64,000 nucleotides of DNA from UBA1181 sp963648205 (GCA_963648205.1 CAVJCT010000066.1:1-64000); one strand, 5' to 3'; counted from the stretch's first letter, positions 43,231-52,050 are shown. Numbers and translations: made by a program. Notes: a model not told the origin generated them from the letters alone.

Positions 43231-46167
43231 ATGATGAAAAACACAAAATGCGTATTGGCTATGTCTGCGTTATTATTGACGTCGGTCTCGTCGTGGAGTT
43301 CCGTTGTCATTAATGAGATTATGCCGAAGAATGTCTCGTATCAGGTCAATGATCAGTTCCAATTTTCGGGTTGGGCAGAGATTCTCAACAATGGTGAGGC
43401 GGACGAGGATGTTTCGCTCTATTTCTTCTCCGACGATGAGGAGAATCCTACGAAATGGCAAATCACCACGGGCGAGGATGACCTTGTGCTGAAACCTGGC
43501 GATTTTGCCGTTGTCTATTTCGATGAGCTTGAAACGGATGACGAGGGCGAAGTCATTCCTCTGCATGCAAGTTTCAAACTGCCTGCCAAGAAGGGTTGCC
43601 TCTACTTGTCGGATCAGAGCGGTATCACCATCGATCGTTTGGCATACGACACCGTCTACCGAAATATTTCATACGGAAGATTAGCTGACGGCACTTTGGG
43701 TCATTTCACACAGCCTACATTAGGAAAAGCCAATGCGGATGCAAGTATTGCTACTGTTCAGACGGCTGCCCCTCAGTTCAGTTTGGCTCCGGGCTTCTAT
43801 TCCGACGAGCAGACTGTTAAAATCACAGCCGATCCTTCTGCAACGATCTACTACACGACGGACGGAAACGAACCATCCACGTCGAGCAAGAAATATACGG
43901 ATCCACTTTCCATCAAGTCAAATACACCTCTGAGAGCAATCGCCGTCAAAGAGGGAGAAATCAACAGTGGCATTACAACGGCTTCTTATTTCTTTAATGA
44001 GGAAATAGAAAAATTGCCGATTGTTTCACTTGTAACGTCTCCAGATTTGCTCTACAGCGACTCTATTGGTATCTTGGTGGCAGGTGTGAATGGAAAGGAA
44101 GTGCCAAGTTATTGCGCAGGCCCTGATGATTATGCCAACTACAACACAGACTGGGATCGTCCATGTAATTTCGAGATGTTCGACAGATCAAAAAAAGAAC
44201 GTCTCAATCAAGAGGTTAAAATCGGCAATTTCGGTGGCTGTTCTCGTACGAAATACATCAAGTCCATCAAGGTGAACGCAGGAAAAGTTTATGGCGACAA
44301 CAAATTGGATTATTCTATTTTTGAGGAAAAACCAAATCTCAAATGGAAGAGTATCGTGATGAGAAACGCAGGAAACGATTTCGGTCGTTCCTACCTTCGC
44401 GATGGCTTCATTCAGACGCTTATGATTGGTCAAGCCGACATCGATCATCAAGCCTACCAACCTTCAATGGTTTTCATCAATGGCGAATTTTATGGGATGC
44501 TCAACATTCGCGAGCGCACCAACAAAGACTTTGTCTACTCCAACTATGGTTTGGACGAGGATGGGTTCTACCTCAACGAGGGCAACTGGGCAAACGATGA
44601 GAAAAGTGGTTATCTTGAGTTGATGAACTACTGCGTCTCTACTAATGCTGCAGACGCAGATTTCTATGATAATCTGTGTAATATGATGGATGTCAATGAG
44701 TTCCTCAACTATTTTTTACTTGAGATGTATTGCGGTAACTCCGATTGGCCTAATGGAAACATCAAATGTTGGAGAGATAAGCGTGATGGTGGAAAATGGC
44801 GTTGGATTGTGTATGACACGGAATATTCTTTGTCTATCTATGGTAATACGTTGAAAACCGACTGCTTCACTAACGCCAAAAAACACGATATTTTCAAAGG
44901 TGCGATAGCTAACGAGAAGATCAAAGAGCGTTTGTTGGCTAAATTCTGCGTTCATTTGGCAACCACTTTCGAACCAGAACGAGCAAATCATATCTTGGAT
45001 AGCCTTATCGCTAATATTCAGCCAGATGTGGAGCGTCACATTGAGAAAATTGCCTCTGCCTACAAAATGGAGGCTGATTTTGACAATGATATTCAGACTA
45101 TCCGCAAGTTTATCAATGGTCGTCCTGCTGTGATGTTTAAGAACGCCAACAGTCGCTTCAGCGTCGACACATTGCCGATTCATATCTATTCGGATGTGAA
45201 GGATGCCACCTTCTCTATCAATGAAGAGCCAATCCGCACTTCCGATTTCAGCAGTTATTTCTTCACGAAGACTTACTGCCAAATCACTGCCAACGAACCG
45301 GCAGGTTACAATTTCTCACACTGGGAGATTTCTCTTCCTAATGCAGAGAATCCTGTAAAACTCTATGAGCCAACCTATTGCGACACGTTCGTAGGTGGTT
45401 CGTTCAAAGCCGTTTACACTGTGGATGCAGATTTCGATGTCAACGCTCCTCAAGTCTACTTCAACGAGGCTTGTGCTTCGAACACCATCTATTTGGATGA
45501 ATATCGCGAGACAGAAGATTGGGTAGAACTCTACAATAACAGTCAGGCAGATTATGCGTTGGGCGGTTTGTTCGTTTCTAATAATGAGCAGAATTTAGGA
45601 ATGTTCCAAATTCCGACCTCCGATTCAACCGTTATCAAAGCGAAAGATTACCTTGTCCTTTGGGCGGATAAAGACACTGTGCAGGGTGTCAGACACCTCA
45701 ATTTCAAATTGTCGTCTACTCAGAAAACCACACTGTTCTTGTCTGAATTGAAAAATGACCAATATCAGATTCTTGACTCCGTAACCTGTCTTCCTCACAA
45801 GGAGAATGAAACCTACGCTCGCTTTGGCAAGTATGGCGTGGCTAATCCAACCTGGAAGATCACAGGTCGTCCAACCTTTGAATGTCTCAATATCTACGGA
45901 ACTTCATTGGATGTAGAAGATATGGTAACCATTGGCGAGTCGTACGCATACATCTATCCAAATCCTGCCGAGGAATGGTTGAACTTCTCATTCTCATGGG
46001 CTGAGGAGAGTCAAGTTCGCATTGCCACCCTTAGTGGTATGACTGTGAAGAGTTTCATTGCCCACGATGGCGAGCAGGTGTCGGTTGATGATATAACCCC
46101 AGGATTCTACATTGTGATGGTTCAGACACCTAATGGCATGATGAACTTCAAACTCATCAAAAAATAG
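43231..46167 (+). CDS. CotH-kinase/lamin-tail surface protein with T9SS sorting domain
   Basis: The ATG at 43231 starts a normal signal peptide (MMKNTKCVLAMSALLLTSVS); the frame extends to 43159 but those residues are unlikely. The 978-residue protein has, in order, a lamin-tail-like domain (VVINEIMPKN, GWAEILNNGEADEDVS), a CHB_HEX_C-type domain (ATIYYTTDGNEPSTSSKKYT), a CotH kinase domain (GGCSRTKYIKSIKVNAGKVY; NGEFYGMLNIRERTNKDFVY; WRWIVYDTEYSLS), a second lamin-tail domain (YFNEACASN, DWVELYNNSQADYALGG) and a Por-type tail (AYIYPNPAEEWLNFSF to the end) that targets it to the type IX secretion system. It should be cell-surface exposed. CotH domains are atypical protein kinases; the substrate is unknown. 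Confidence 0.87.
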   Translation: MMKNTKCVLAMSALLLTSVSSWSSVVINEIMPKNVSYQVNDQFQFSGWAEILNNGEADEDVSLYFFSDDEENPTKWQITTGEDDLVLKPGDFAVVYFDELETDDEGEVIPLHASFKLPAKKGCLYLSDQSGITIDRLAYDTVYRNISYGRLADGTLGHFTQPTLGKANADASIATVQTAAPQFSLAPGFYSDEQTVKITADPSATIYYTTDGNEPSTSSKKYTDPLSIKSNTPLRAIAVKEGEINSGITTASYFFNEEIEKLPIVSLVTSPDLLYSDSIGILVAGVNGKEVPSYCAGPDDYANYNTDWDRPCNFEMFDRSKKERLNQEVKIGNFGGCSRTKYIKSIKVNAGKVYGDNKLDYSIFEEKPNLKWKSIVMRNAGNDFGRSYLRDGFIQTLMIGQADIDHQAYQPSMVFINGEFYGMLNIRERTNKDFVYSNYGLDEDGFYLNEGNWANDEKSGYLELMNYCVSTNAADADFYDNLCNMMDVNEFLNYFLLEMYCGNSDWPNGNIKCWRDKRDGGKWRWIVYDTEYSLSIYGNTLKTDCFTNAKKHDIFKGAIANEKIKERLLAKFCVHLATTFEPERANHILDSLIANIQPDVERHIEKIASAYKMEADFDNDIQTIRKFINGRPAVMFKNANSRFSVDTLPIHIYSDVKDATFSINEEPIRTSDFSSYFFTKTYCQITANEPAGYNFSHWEISLPNAENPVKLYEPTYCDTFVGGSFKAVYTVDADFDVNAPQVYFNEACASNTIYLDEYRETEDWVELYNNSQADYALGGLFVSNNEQNLGMFQIPTSDSTVIKAKDYLVLWADKDTVQGVRHLNFKLSSTQKTTLFLSELKNDQYQILDSVTCLPHKENETYARFGKYGVANPTWKITGRPTFECLNIYGTSLDVEDMVTIGESYAYIYPNPAEEWLNFSFSWAEESQVRIATLSGMTVKSFIAHDGEQVSVDDITPGFYIVMVQTPNGMMNFKLIKK

Positions 46168-46183
46168 AAATACATTAAAAAAA

Positions 46184-46217
46184 TCAGAGATTTCTGCCAA
46201 TTTGGCAGAGTCTCTGA
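46184..46217 (+). terminator. Hairpin after the CotH gene
   Basis: TCAGAGA (46184-46190) pairs with TCTCTGA (46211-46217), and the inner CTGCC/GGCAG extends the stem. There is no T tail, so it may be a weak or factor-assisted terminator. Confidence 0.5.
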
Positions 46218-46246
46218 CATATAATCATTCCCAAATCAAAAAATAT

Positions 46247-46265
46247 CTGACAATGTTAATGTCGG
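46247..46265. promoter_or_regulatory. Inverted repeat upstream of the dnaK sigma-54-like promoter
   Basis: CTGACA (46247-46252) and TGTCGG (46260-46265) form an imperfect inverted repeat about 18 bases upstream of the -24 element, where an activator might bind. Confidence 0.35.
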
Positions 46266-46282
46266 AACAGCGAAAATAAGTT

Positions 46283-46297
46283 TGGCACGACTTTTGA
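46283..46297 (+). promoter_or_regulatory. Sigma-54-like -24/-12 element before dnaK
   Basis: TGGCACG (46283-46289) followed by N4 and TTGA (46294-46297). The GG and the G of the -12 box are separated by the canonical 10 bases; the -12 box reads GA rather than GC. It lies 73 bases before the dnaK start. A sigma-54 activator gene is present at 3043. Confidence 0.45.
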
Positions 46298-46369
46298 AAG
46301 AAAGAGGGTGAAGCGTTGGTTGAGCAGCGCTTGAAACTAATTCTTGAATAATAATAAAAAAATAAAGAT

Positions 46370-48295
46370 ATGGGAAAGATTATTGGAATCGACTTAGGAA
46401 CGACGAACTCTTGCGTCGCAGTCATGGAAGGTAACAATCCGGTTGTTATCGCAAATAGTGAAGGAAAACGTACTACTCCATCAGTGATTGGTTTCATTGA
46501 GGGTGGTGAACGTAAGGTTGGAGATCCTGCCAAGAGACAGGCAATCACCAATCCACAGAAGACCGTTTTCTCAATCAAGCGTTTCATGGGTGAGACTTAC
46601 GATCAAGTAACCAAAGAGATTGAGCGTGTGCCTTACAAAGTGGTTCGCGGTGAGAACAACTCTCCACGTGTTGATATCGACGGTCGTTTGTACTCTCCAC
46701 AAGAGATTTCTGCGATGATTCTTCAAAAGATGAAATCTACCGCAGAGGAATATTTAGGTGAAAAAGTTACAGAGGCAGTCATCACAGTTCCTGCATACTT
46801 CAACGATGCACAAAGACAGGCCACTAAGGAGGCTGGTGAAATCGCTGGTTTGAACGTTAGACGTATTGTCAACGAGCCTACCGCAGCTGCTTTGGCATAC
46901 GGTTTGGATAAGAAGGGCAATGATATGAAGATCGTTGTGTTCGACTGTGGTGGTGGTACTCACGATGTTTCTGTCCTTGAGTTGGGCGATGGTGTGTTCG
47001 AGGTAAAGGCTACCGATGGTGATACTCACTTGGGTGGTGATGACTTCGATCATCGTATTATCGAGTGGTTGGTTGAGGAGTTCAAAAACGAGAACAACGG
47101 TGCCGACTTGACTAAAGATCCAATGGCTTTGCAACGTTTGAAAGAGGCTGCTGAGAAGGCTAAGATTGAGTTGTCTAACACAACTTCTTCTGAAATCAAC
47201 TTGCCTTACATCTCAGTTGTAGACGGTGCTCCTAAACACTTGGTAAAGACTTTGACTCGTGCAAAATTCGAGCAGTTGATTGACGACTTGATTCAACGTA
47301 CTATCGCTCCTTGTCGTACCGCACTTCAAAACGCTGGTTTGACAACTAACGATATTTCAGAGGTCATCCTCGTGGGTGGTTCTACTCGTATTCCTGCAAT
47401 CCAAGCAGCTGTTGAGAAATTCTTCGGTAAGACACCTTCTAAGGGTGTTAACCCAGATGAGGTTGTTGCAGTTGGTGCTGCCATCCAAGGTGGTGTGTTG
47501 ACCGGTGAGGTTAAAGATGTGCTTTTGTTGGATGTTACTCCGCTTTCTTTGGGTATTGAGACAATGGGTGGCGTGATGACCAAGTTGATCGAGGCTAACA
47601 CTACGATCCCAACTAAGAAGTCTGAAACGTTTACTACTGCGGTAGATAACCAACCATCTGTTGAGATTCATGTATTGCAAGGTGAGCGTTCAATGGCAAA
47701 AGACAACAAGACCCTTGGACGTTTCCACTTGGACGGAATCATGCCAGCACGTCGTGGTGAACCACAAATCGAGGTTACATTCGATATTGATGCCAACGGT
47801 ATCGTAAACGTATCAGCTAAGGATAAGGCAACAGGTAAGGAGCAAAGAATCCGTATCGAGTCTTCTACAGGATTGAGCAAAGACGAAATTGAGAAGATGA
47901 AGGCAGATGCAGCTGCAAATGCTGAGGCTGATAAGAAAGAGAAGGAACGTATCGATAAGATCAACCAAGCTGATAGCGTGATCTTCCAAACTGAGAAGAA
48001 CTTGAACGAGTATGGCGACAAGTTGCCAGCCGACAAGAAATCTGCTATCGAGAGTGCGCTGAACAAGTTGAAAGAGGCTCATAAGGCACAAGATATCGCA
48101 GGTATCGATGCTGGAATCTCTGAGGTGAATGCAGCATTCCAAGCAGCAAGCCAAGAGATGTACAATGCTCAAGCACAAGCTGGACAGGCTCAAGGTCAAC
48201 CAAACGCAGGTGCTAACCCAGGAGCAGGTGCACAAGGTGGCAACACTGGCAAGGATGACAACATTACTGATGTTGACTTCGAGGAAGTTAAGTAA
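46370..48295 (+). CDS. dnaK: Molecular chaperone DnaK (Hsp70)
   Basis: A 641-residue Hsp70. The ATPase domain begins IIGIDLGTTNSCVAVMEGNN and contains the phosphate loops VVFDCGGGTHDVSVLELGDG and ILVGGSTRIPAIQAAV; the linker DVLLLDVTPLSLGIETMGG leads to the substrate domain (IHVLQGERSMAKDNKTLGRF). The C-terminus is Gln/Gly/Ala-rich and ends DDNITDVDFEEVK, the usual acidic motif. One oddity is GGGTHDVS where most DnaK have GGGTFDVS. Codon bias is high. No dnaJ or grpE is adjacent. A sigma-54-like element lies upstream; no CIRCE operator was seen. Confidence 0.97.
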   Translation: MGKIIGIDLGTTNSCVAVMEGNNPVVIANSEGKRTTPSVIGFIEGGERKVGDPAKRQAITNPQKTVFSIKRFMGETYDQVTKEIERVPYKVVRGENNSPRVDIDGRLYSPQEISAMILQKMKSTAEEYLGEKVTEAVITVPAYFNDAQRQATKEAGEIAGLNVRRIVNEPTAAALAYGLDKKGNDMKIVVFDCGGGTHDVSVLELGDGVFEVKATDGDTHLGGDDFDHRIIEWLVEEFKNENNGADLTKDPMALQRLKEAAEKAKIELSNTTSSEINLPYISVVDGAPKHLVKTLTRAKFEQLIDDLIQRTIAPCRTALQNAGLTTNDISEVILVGGSTRIPAIQAAVEKFFGKTPSKGVNPDEVVAVGAAIQGGVLTGEVKDVLLLDVTPLSLGIETMGGVMTKLIEANTTIPTKKSETFTTAVDNQPSVEIHVLQGERSMAKDNKTLGRFHLDGIMPARRGEPQIEVTFDIDANGIVNVSAKDKATGKEQRIRIESSTGLSKDEIEKMKADAAANAEADKKEKERIDKINQADSVIFQTEKNLNEYGDKLPADKKSAIESALNKLKEAHKAQDIAGIDAGISEVNAAFQAASQEMYNAQAQAGQAQGQPNAGANPGAGAQGGNTGKDDNITDVDFEEVK

Positions 48296-48312
48296 TTAAG
48301 ATAAAAATAGGG

Positions 48313-48348
48313 AAGAGTGTGGAATGAAAGTTTCACACTCTTTTTTTT
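48313..48348 (+). terminator. Terminator after dnaK
   Basis: AAGAGTGTG (48313-48321) pairs with CACACTCTT (48334-48342), followed by T8. Confidence 0.85.
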
Positions 48349-48370
48349 CTCATTTAATTAATAATTTATT

Positions 48371-48985
48371 ATGCAAGTATTAAGACGTAGAGGGTTGGGA
48401 ATGTCACGCCCAGCGTGTATTCATCAGATGGTTTGTAGAGACCTGTTCTCTGGATTGAATAATTACATAAAAAGAAAAAAGAAGCGTTTCGTTTATAATT
48501 TGCTTTATGAAAATGGAGTTAAGTTAGACGGATCAAAAAATGGAGAGGGCGAGATTGTCCCTGATATTTCATTCTACAACAAATCTTATCGTGATGTTGG
48601 GGGAAATTTGGCAGTAGATGATTTGTTATTCTTGATAGAAGTTTCAAAAGGAAAGTACTGCGAGCGTACAGAGAAGAATATAAAAAAACTGTTTGCGCGA
48701 GAAACTACATTGCAAGAAGCCTTTCTTTACTATTATGAAATTGCAAAATGGGTTAGATATACTCGAGTGGAGGGTAGCGATAATCCCTTAGAGGAGGAGA
48801 CTGACAAATCTGAAGTCTTTGGGGTCTATCTCCACAAATACCTTCTCATCGATCCTCAGACTGTTCAAAAGGCGGAATGTTGGACAGATTTGAAGAAATA
48901 AGAAATCGACAAATATTTCAGCGAAATAGTTGCCGAAATGGCAGAAGCGTTAGTTGTACAGTGGAAGAAGTCCGCACTTGATTGA
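48371..48985 (+). pseudogene. PD-(D/E)XK-like protein gene, apparently interrupted by an in-frame TAA
   Basis: The intact frame 48371-48901 gives 176 residues with a nuclease-like core: EIVPDISFYN followed by LLFLIEVSKGKYCERTEKNI, which fits P-D...E-x-K. After the TAA at 48899-48901 the same frame goes on for 27 protein-like codons, EIDKYFSEIVAEMAEALVVQ then WKKSALD, to a TGA at 48983-48985. GAA to TAA by one change would explain this, so the ancestral protein was probably about 204 residues. Whether the 176-residue form is still functional is unclear. No mobile-element motif is seen. It sits beside a truncated ATPase gene in a decaying region. Confidence 0.5.
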
Positions 48986-49123
48986 GAAGACGCTATGATG
49001 GCTACCATTCAGCAAGAAAATGCGAGGCGTGTACAATCGGACAGTTTGCTGAACGCATTTTAGATATTAGAGATTACTGGTTTCCTTTTGAAACGGGAAC
49101 GATTGTAGAGTGGAAGGTGATAA

Positions 49124-49453
49124 CTATCTCCCTAAAATCGCCGATATGGCAGGAAGTGGAACGTTTTCCATCCAACCTTGATCTGCATAGCCTTTCATGG
49201 AGAAACGTAGCCCCTTCAATTCTGGATTGTCTTTTATGAATTGTGCCAATGACTTCGCTCTCACGTTTTCTTCTGCTTTCACCTCAATAGGTATGACACG
49301 CTCTTCAAACTGAATGATGAAGTCTATCTCGGCAGGTGTCTTGTCATTACTCCAGTAGTAGGGGACTAATTCTGTGGCTTTTAATTGTTGAAAGACAAAC
49401 TGTTCTGTAAATGCACCCTTAAACTCTGTGAATACATTGTTTCCAACGAGCAT
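49124..49453 (-). pseudogene. C-terminal fragment of a DUF4143-type ATPase
   Basis: The 109-residue frame begins MLVGNNVFTEFKGAFTEQFV and continues IDFIIQFEERVIPIEVKAEE, the C-terminal DUF4143 part (with a PD-(D/E)XK-like E-x-K) of the AAA_14/DUF4143 ATPases, which are normally about 400 residues. The in-frame sequence continues upstream without Met to a TAA near 49520 (IYKLDSYENAPASQ), so the N-terminal ATPase domain has been deleted. A -7 box (49506-49513) and a four-copy 33-bp-period array still stand directly upstream, showing that the original promoter region was kept while the body of the gene was lost. Confidence 0.75.
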
Positions 49454-49505
49454 CTGACTTGCTGGTGCGTTTTCATAACTATCTAACTTATAAATCCTTA
49501 CATCG

Positions 49506-49513
49506 CAAATTTA
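49506..49513 (-). promoter_or_regulatory. -7 element TAAATTTG abutting the array (minus strand)
   Basis: Consensus TAnnTTTG reading toward the ATPase remnant. Its first base is the last base of the proximal array repeat. Confidence 0.6.
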
Positions 49514-49629
49514 CACTTTTCTGACGATTCAAATTGCCAAACACAACACTTTTTCGATGATTCAGACCTTAATATTCAACACTTTTTCGATGATTAAAAT
49601 GCTGAAATATCACACTTTTTCGATGATTC
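49513..49629 (-). repeat. Four-copy direct-repeat array, 33-bp period, upstream of ATPase remnant
   Basis: On the minus strand GAATCATCGAAAAAGTGT (plus-strand ACACTTTTTCGATGATTC) occurs at 49612-49629, 49579-49596, 49546-49563 and, diverged, 49513-49530. Starts are exactly 33 bases apart and spacers are 15 bases of unrelated sequence. The repeat ends in AAAAAGTGT, as do the repeats of the array at 41088, and like that array it ends at a -7 box in front of an AAA-ATPase gene. Confidence 0.92.
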
Positions 49630-49645
49630 GCTTACGCCAACAAGA

Positions 49646-49685
49646 CTATTTCAGAAATCTGTGGAACTCCAAATTTCTGAAATAG
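49646..49685. repeat. 13-bp perfect inverted repeat
   Basis: CTATTTCAGAAAT (49646-49658) and ATTTCTGAAATAG (49673-49685) flank 14 bases. It lies downstream of the ADP-ribosylglycohydrolase gene (minus strand) and may help end its transcript, although no T run follows. Confidence 0.55.
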
Positions 49686-49707
49686 AAGCAACCCATTCGA
49701 AGTAAAA

Positions 49708-50568
49708 TCATCTTCCTCCAAACATAGAGTCAAATCTCTCTACGACGATCTGAATGTCAAGGGGTAGTTTATTCCAAGCAAACTGATAGAGTGTCTCGGG
49801 GATCTCTTTATAGTATGCTCCGGCTATCGCTCCTGTGATTGCTCCCATCGTGTCGGCATCGCCTCCTAACGAAATGCAGAGTCGCAACGCATCTTCGTAG
49901 TTTTTACTCTCTAAAAATGCGATGATAGACTCTGGCACTGTGCCTTGGCAACTGCCGTCAAAACCGTAGGTTGGACGAATTTCGGCGCAGGTTCTGTTTA
50001 AATTATATCCAAATTTCCTTGCTATATATTGACGGATTTCGTCTTTCGTGGATCCTGTTCTTGCCAGATAGATGGCTGCTGCAGTTGCTTGCGCTCCTTT
50101 TATACCTTCGGGGTGATTGTGGGTTACTTCTGCCGTCACCTTGGCTATTTCCAGGGCGTTTCCCAATGAATAACCTGCGAATCCTGCAGCTGAGACGCGC
50201 ATCGCAGAACCATTGCCAAACGAGTTATATGGCTTGGGTGTGTCTGATATTAACCAATGGGAGAACATGCCACCGTACGCGCCCATCGGGGTGGGGTATT
50301 TGCGTCCCCATTTTTGCATTTGTGTCACCAAGCGTGCCTCGCTCACCCTTTCTCCCATTAACCAATCGGCTACGGCAACCGTCATAATGGAGTCGTCAGT
50401 GTATTCCATCTCATCATCCATTAGGTTGATATCGGTCGATTTGTGTGGCCAAAACTCGTAGATACTGCCAGCAATGTCGCCTATGATAGCCCCCATAAGT
50501 GTTGGATTACGGTGCATCTTTGGCTTGTTTGTTGAGCCGATTTTTATACTGTTGATGTATTTAATCAT
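49708..50568 (-). CDS. ADP-ribosylglycohydrolase family protein
   Basis: A 286-residue all-helical DraG-type hydrolase. Metal-binding motifs are present: MGAIIGDIAGSIYEF, YTDDSIMTVAVADWLM (TDD) and SLGGDADTMGAITGAIAGA (GGDADT). The family removes ADP-ribose from modified proteins or other substrates. The usual family start corresponds to Met 25 (50496); the extra N-terminal residues (MIKYINSIKIG...) are less certain. No ADP-ribosyltransferase is found nearby, so the substrate is unknown. Confidence 0.88.
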   Translation of the reverse strand: MIKYINSIKIGSTNKPKMHRNPTLMGAIIGDIAGSIYEFWPHKSTDINLMDDEMEYTDDSIMTVAVADWLMGERVSEARLVTQMQKWGRKYPTPMGAYGGMFSHWLISDTPKPYNSFGNGSAMRVSAAGFAGYSLGNALEIAKVTAEVTHNHPEGIKGAQATAAAIYLARTGSTKDEIRQYIARKFGYNLNRTCAEIRPTYGFDGSCQGTVPESIIAFLESKNYEDALRLCISLGGDADTMGAITGAIAGAYYKEIPETLYQFAWNKLPLDIQIVVERFDSMFGGR

Positions 50569-50630
50569 ACGCTCTTTGATGATGTTCTTTCTAATAATGA
50601 TTTCGAGGAAGTCTTGTGGTAAACCTCTTA

Positions 50631-50669
50631 GAAAAATAGGGGTTAGACCTCTTCCGAAGCCTAACCTCT
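50631..50669 (-). terminator. Terminator of the TMEM43-like gene (minus strand)
   Basis: On the minus strand AGAGGTTAG (50661-50669) pairs with CTAACCCCT (50638-50646; one G-U pair at the second position), with an inner CTTCGGAAG hairpin, then TATTTTTC. Confidence 0.7.
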
Positions 50670-50726
50670 AATTGTCAATTTTGCTTTCTACTTTATTTAT
50701 TGGCGGCCTCTACATTCTCGCTTGAA

Positions 50727-52004
50727 TTAGGCGGCCTTTTTCTTGTTTGAACGTTTGATGAGGAAGAAGGCAAGTGCTGCACCGCACACTAACAAGATGA
50801 TTGCTAATATTGGGCGGTAGAAGATCCATGCTATTGCAATGATCACCAATGACCAAATACCTGCCAACAATCCACATACGAGGTTTACACCCACATTGGC
50901 GATGTTTGCCAAGAATGGAACCACCTTGAGTAAGGTAACCAAGATACCGAATACGCCCTTGAATCCGAAGAATACTAACAAAATACCAATAACTCTGAAG
51001 ATCCAAAGCATAGCAGAGTTAGTATCTTCTTCTTGTTGGAATGATTCTTGAAGGGTCAATACACCATTTGACAAACCTCCGACAGTCTTTCCGTTCTTAT
51101 CGGTATGGATGGCAAAGGTGTTACCTTTAACATCTGCCCATACGGTTACTGTCTGTGGTTGACGAACGATGCTGAAGGTGATTCTAACATCTCCTACGTT
51201 AGGATTGCTTGGATTTTGTCCTAAATAAACTACGTTGCCATCTACTGTTACGTAGTCGTACTCCGATTTAGCCTCGTTGGTTGTTGCTACGGCAGTCGAG
51301 TCTGCTGAGTTTGTGGTTGAGTCTGCAACAGCTGTTGCAACGTTTGCTGTTTGCACACCTTGTTGCTTCATACATTTTTCAACAGCCTCTTCAAACTCAT
51401 CCATTTTCTCTTTAGAGAGAGTTACACTGTAATCCTCTCTTGGCCCGATTGCTGAGATGAAGTTTTGTGGCAACTGATAAGCCCCGAAAGTTGCATTTTC
51501 TGCAATCAAATAAGAGTCTTCGATTTTTGCCAACACGAAGTTGTTATGTCCCTTCTCCTTGAACTTGTCTGATTGTATAGGAGTGTAAGTCCAATCTTTC
51601 TCGTAGTAGTAAGTTGTGGTTGTAGTCTGCGAACCGCCAAGTTTCTCTTCTGTCTTTTCACTGGTTCTTTCTACCCATTGATAATACTCAACGTCGCGAG
51701 TGATTCTGAAGGCATTCTCGTTGATTCCGAAAAGTCCGTCGGAAAGCATTTCTTCTGTCTTAGCCTCGCCAGAAGCGTGGATCATCTTTCCATTGTATTC
51801 TGGATTGACAGTCGAAATGTCTGCCACCTCCGTTGTCTGCTCTAATGCGCCTTCGTTCGCATCGCTTTGCTTCACTGCTCGTCCCTCGTTCCACCAAAGT
51901 AAACAAGTTCCGAGTACAATCATTATTAACCCAGACACAATTCCCTTGAATGAGTTCCCAAGTCGTGTCCCATAACCTGTTGTGGTTGTCTCTTGATACG
52001 CCAT
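50727..52004 (-). CDS. TMEM43/LUMA family membrane protein
   Basis: A 425-residue protein matching the TMEM43 family known from animals and scattered bacteria. An N-terminal helix contains the signature VLGTCLLWWNEGRAVKQSDA (about residues 32-51). A large extracytoplasmic region with the family segments MIHASGEAKTEEMLSDGLFG and YYQWVERTSEK follows (about 60-330). The C-terminal 100 residues contain three or four transmembrane helices and end in the basic tail KRSNKKKAA. The role of bacterial members is unknown. A low-complexity Thr/Asn/Ala-rich insert lies at about 218-240. Confidence 0.88.
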   Translation of the reverse strand: MAYQETTTTGYGTRLGNSFKGIVSGLIMIVLGTCLLWWNEGRAVKQSDANEGALEQTTEVADISTVNPEYNGKMIHASGEAKTEEMLSDGLFGINENAFRITRDVEYYQWVERTSEKTEEKLGGSQTTTTTYYYEKDWTYTPIQSDKFKEKGHNNFVLAKIEDSYLIAENATFGAYQLPQNFISAIGPREDYSVTLSKEKMDEFEEAVEKCMKQQGVQTANVATAVADSTTNSADSTAVATTNEAKSEYDYVTVDGNVVYLGQNPSNPNVGDVRITFSIVRQPQTVTVWADVKGNTFAIHTDKNGKTVGGLSNGVLTLQESFQQEEDTNSAMLWIFRVIGILLVFFGFKGVFGILVTLLKVVPFLANIANVGVNLVCGLLAGIWSLVIIAIAWIFYRPILAIILLVCGAALAFFLIKRSNKKKAA

Positions 52005-52050
52005 AAGTTTCGTTTTTTTTACTGTTGTTTTTATGAAATATTTTACTCTG

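Noticed and set aside
46220..46369. CIRCE operator before dnaK
   Set aside because: No TTAGCACTC-N9-GAGTGCTAA or close variant is present; the only inverted repeat is short and imperfect.
48982..49239. 85-codon plus-strand frame
   Set aside because: It overlaps the ATPase remnant on the other strand, and its composition (Trp, Arg and Ser-rich) is shadow-like.
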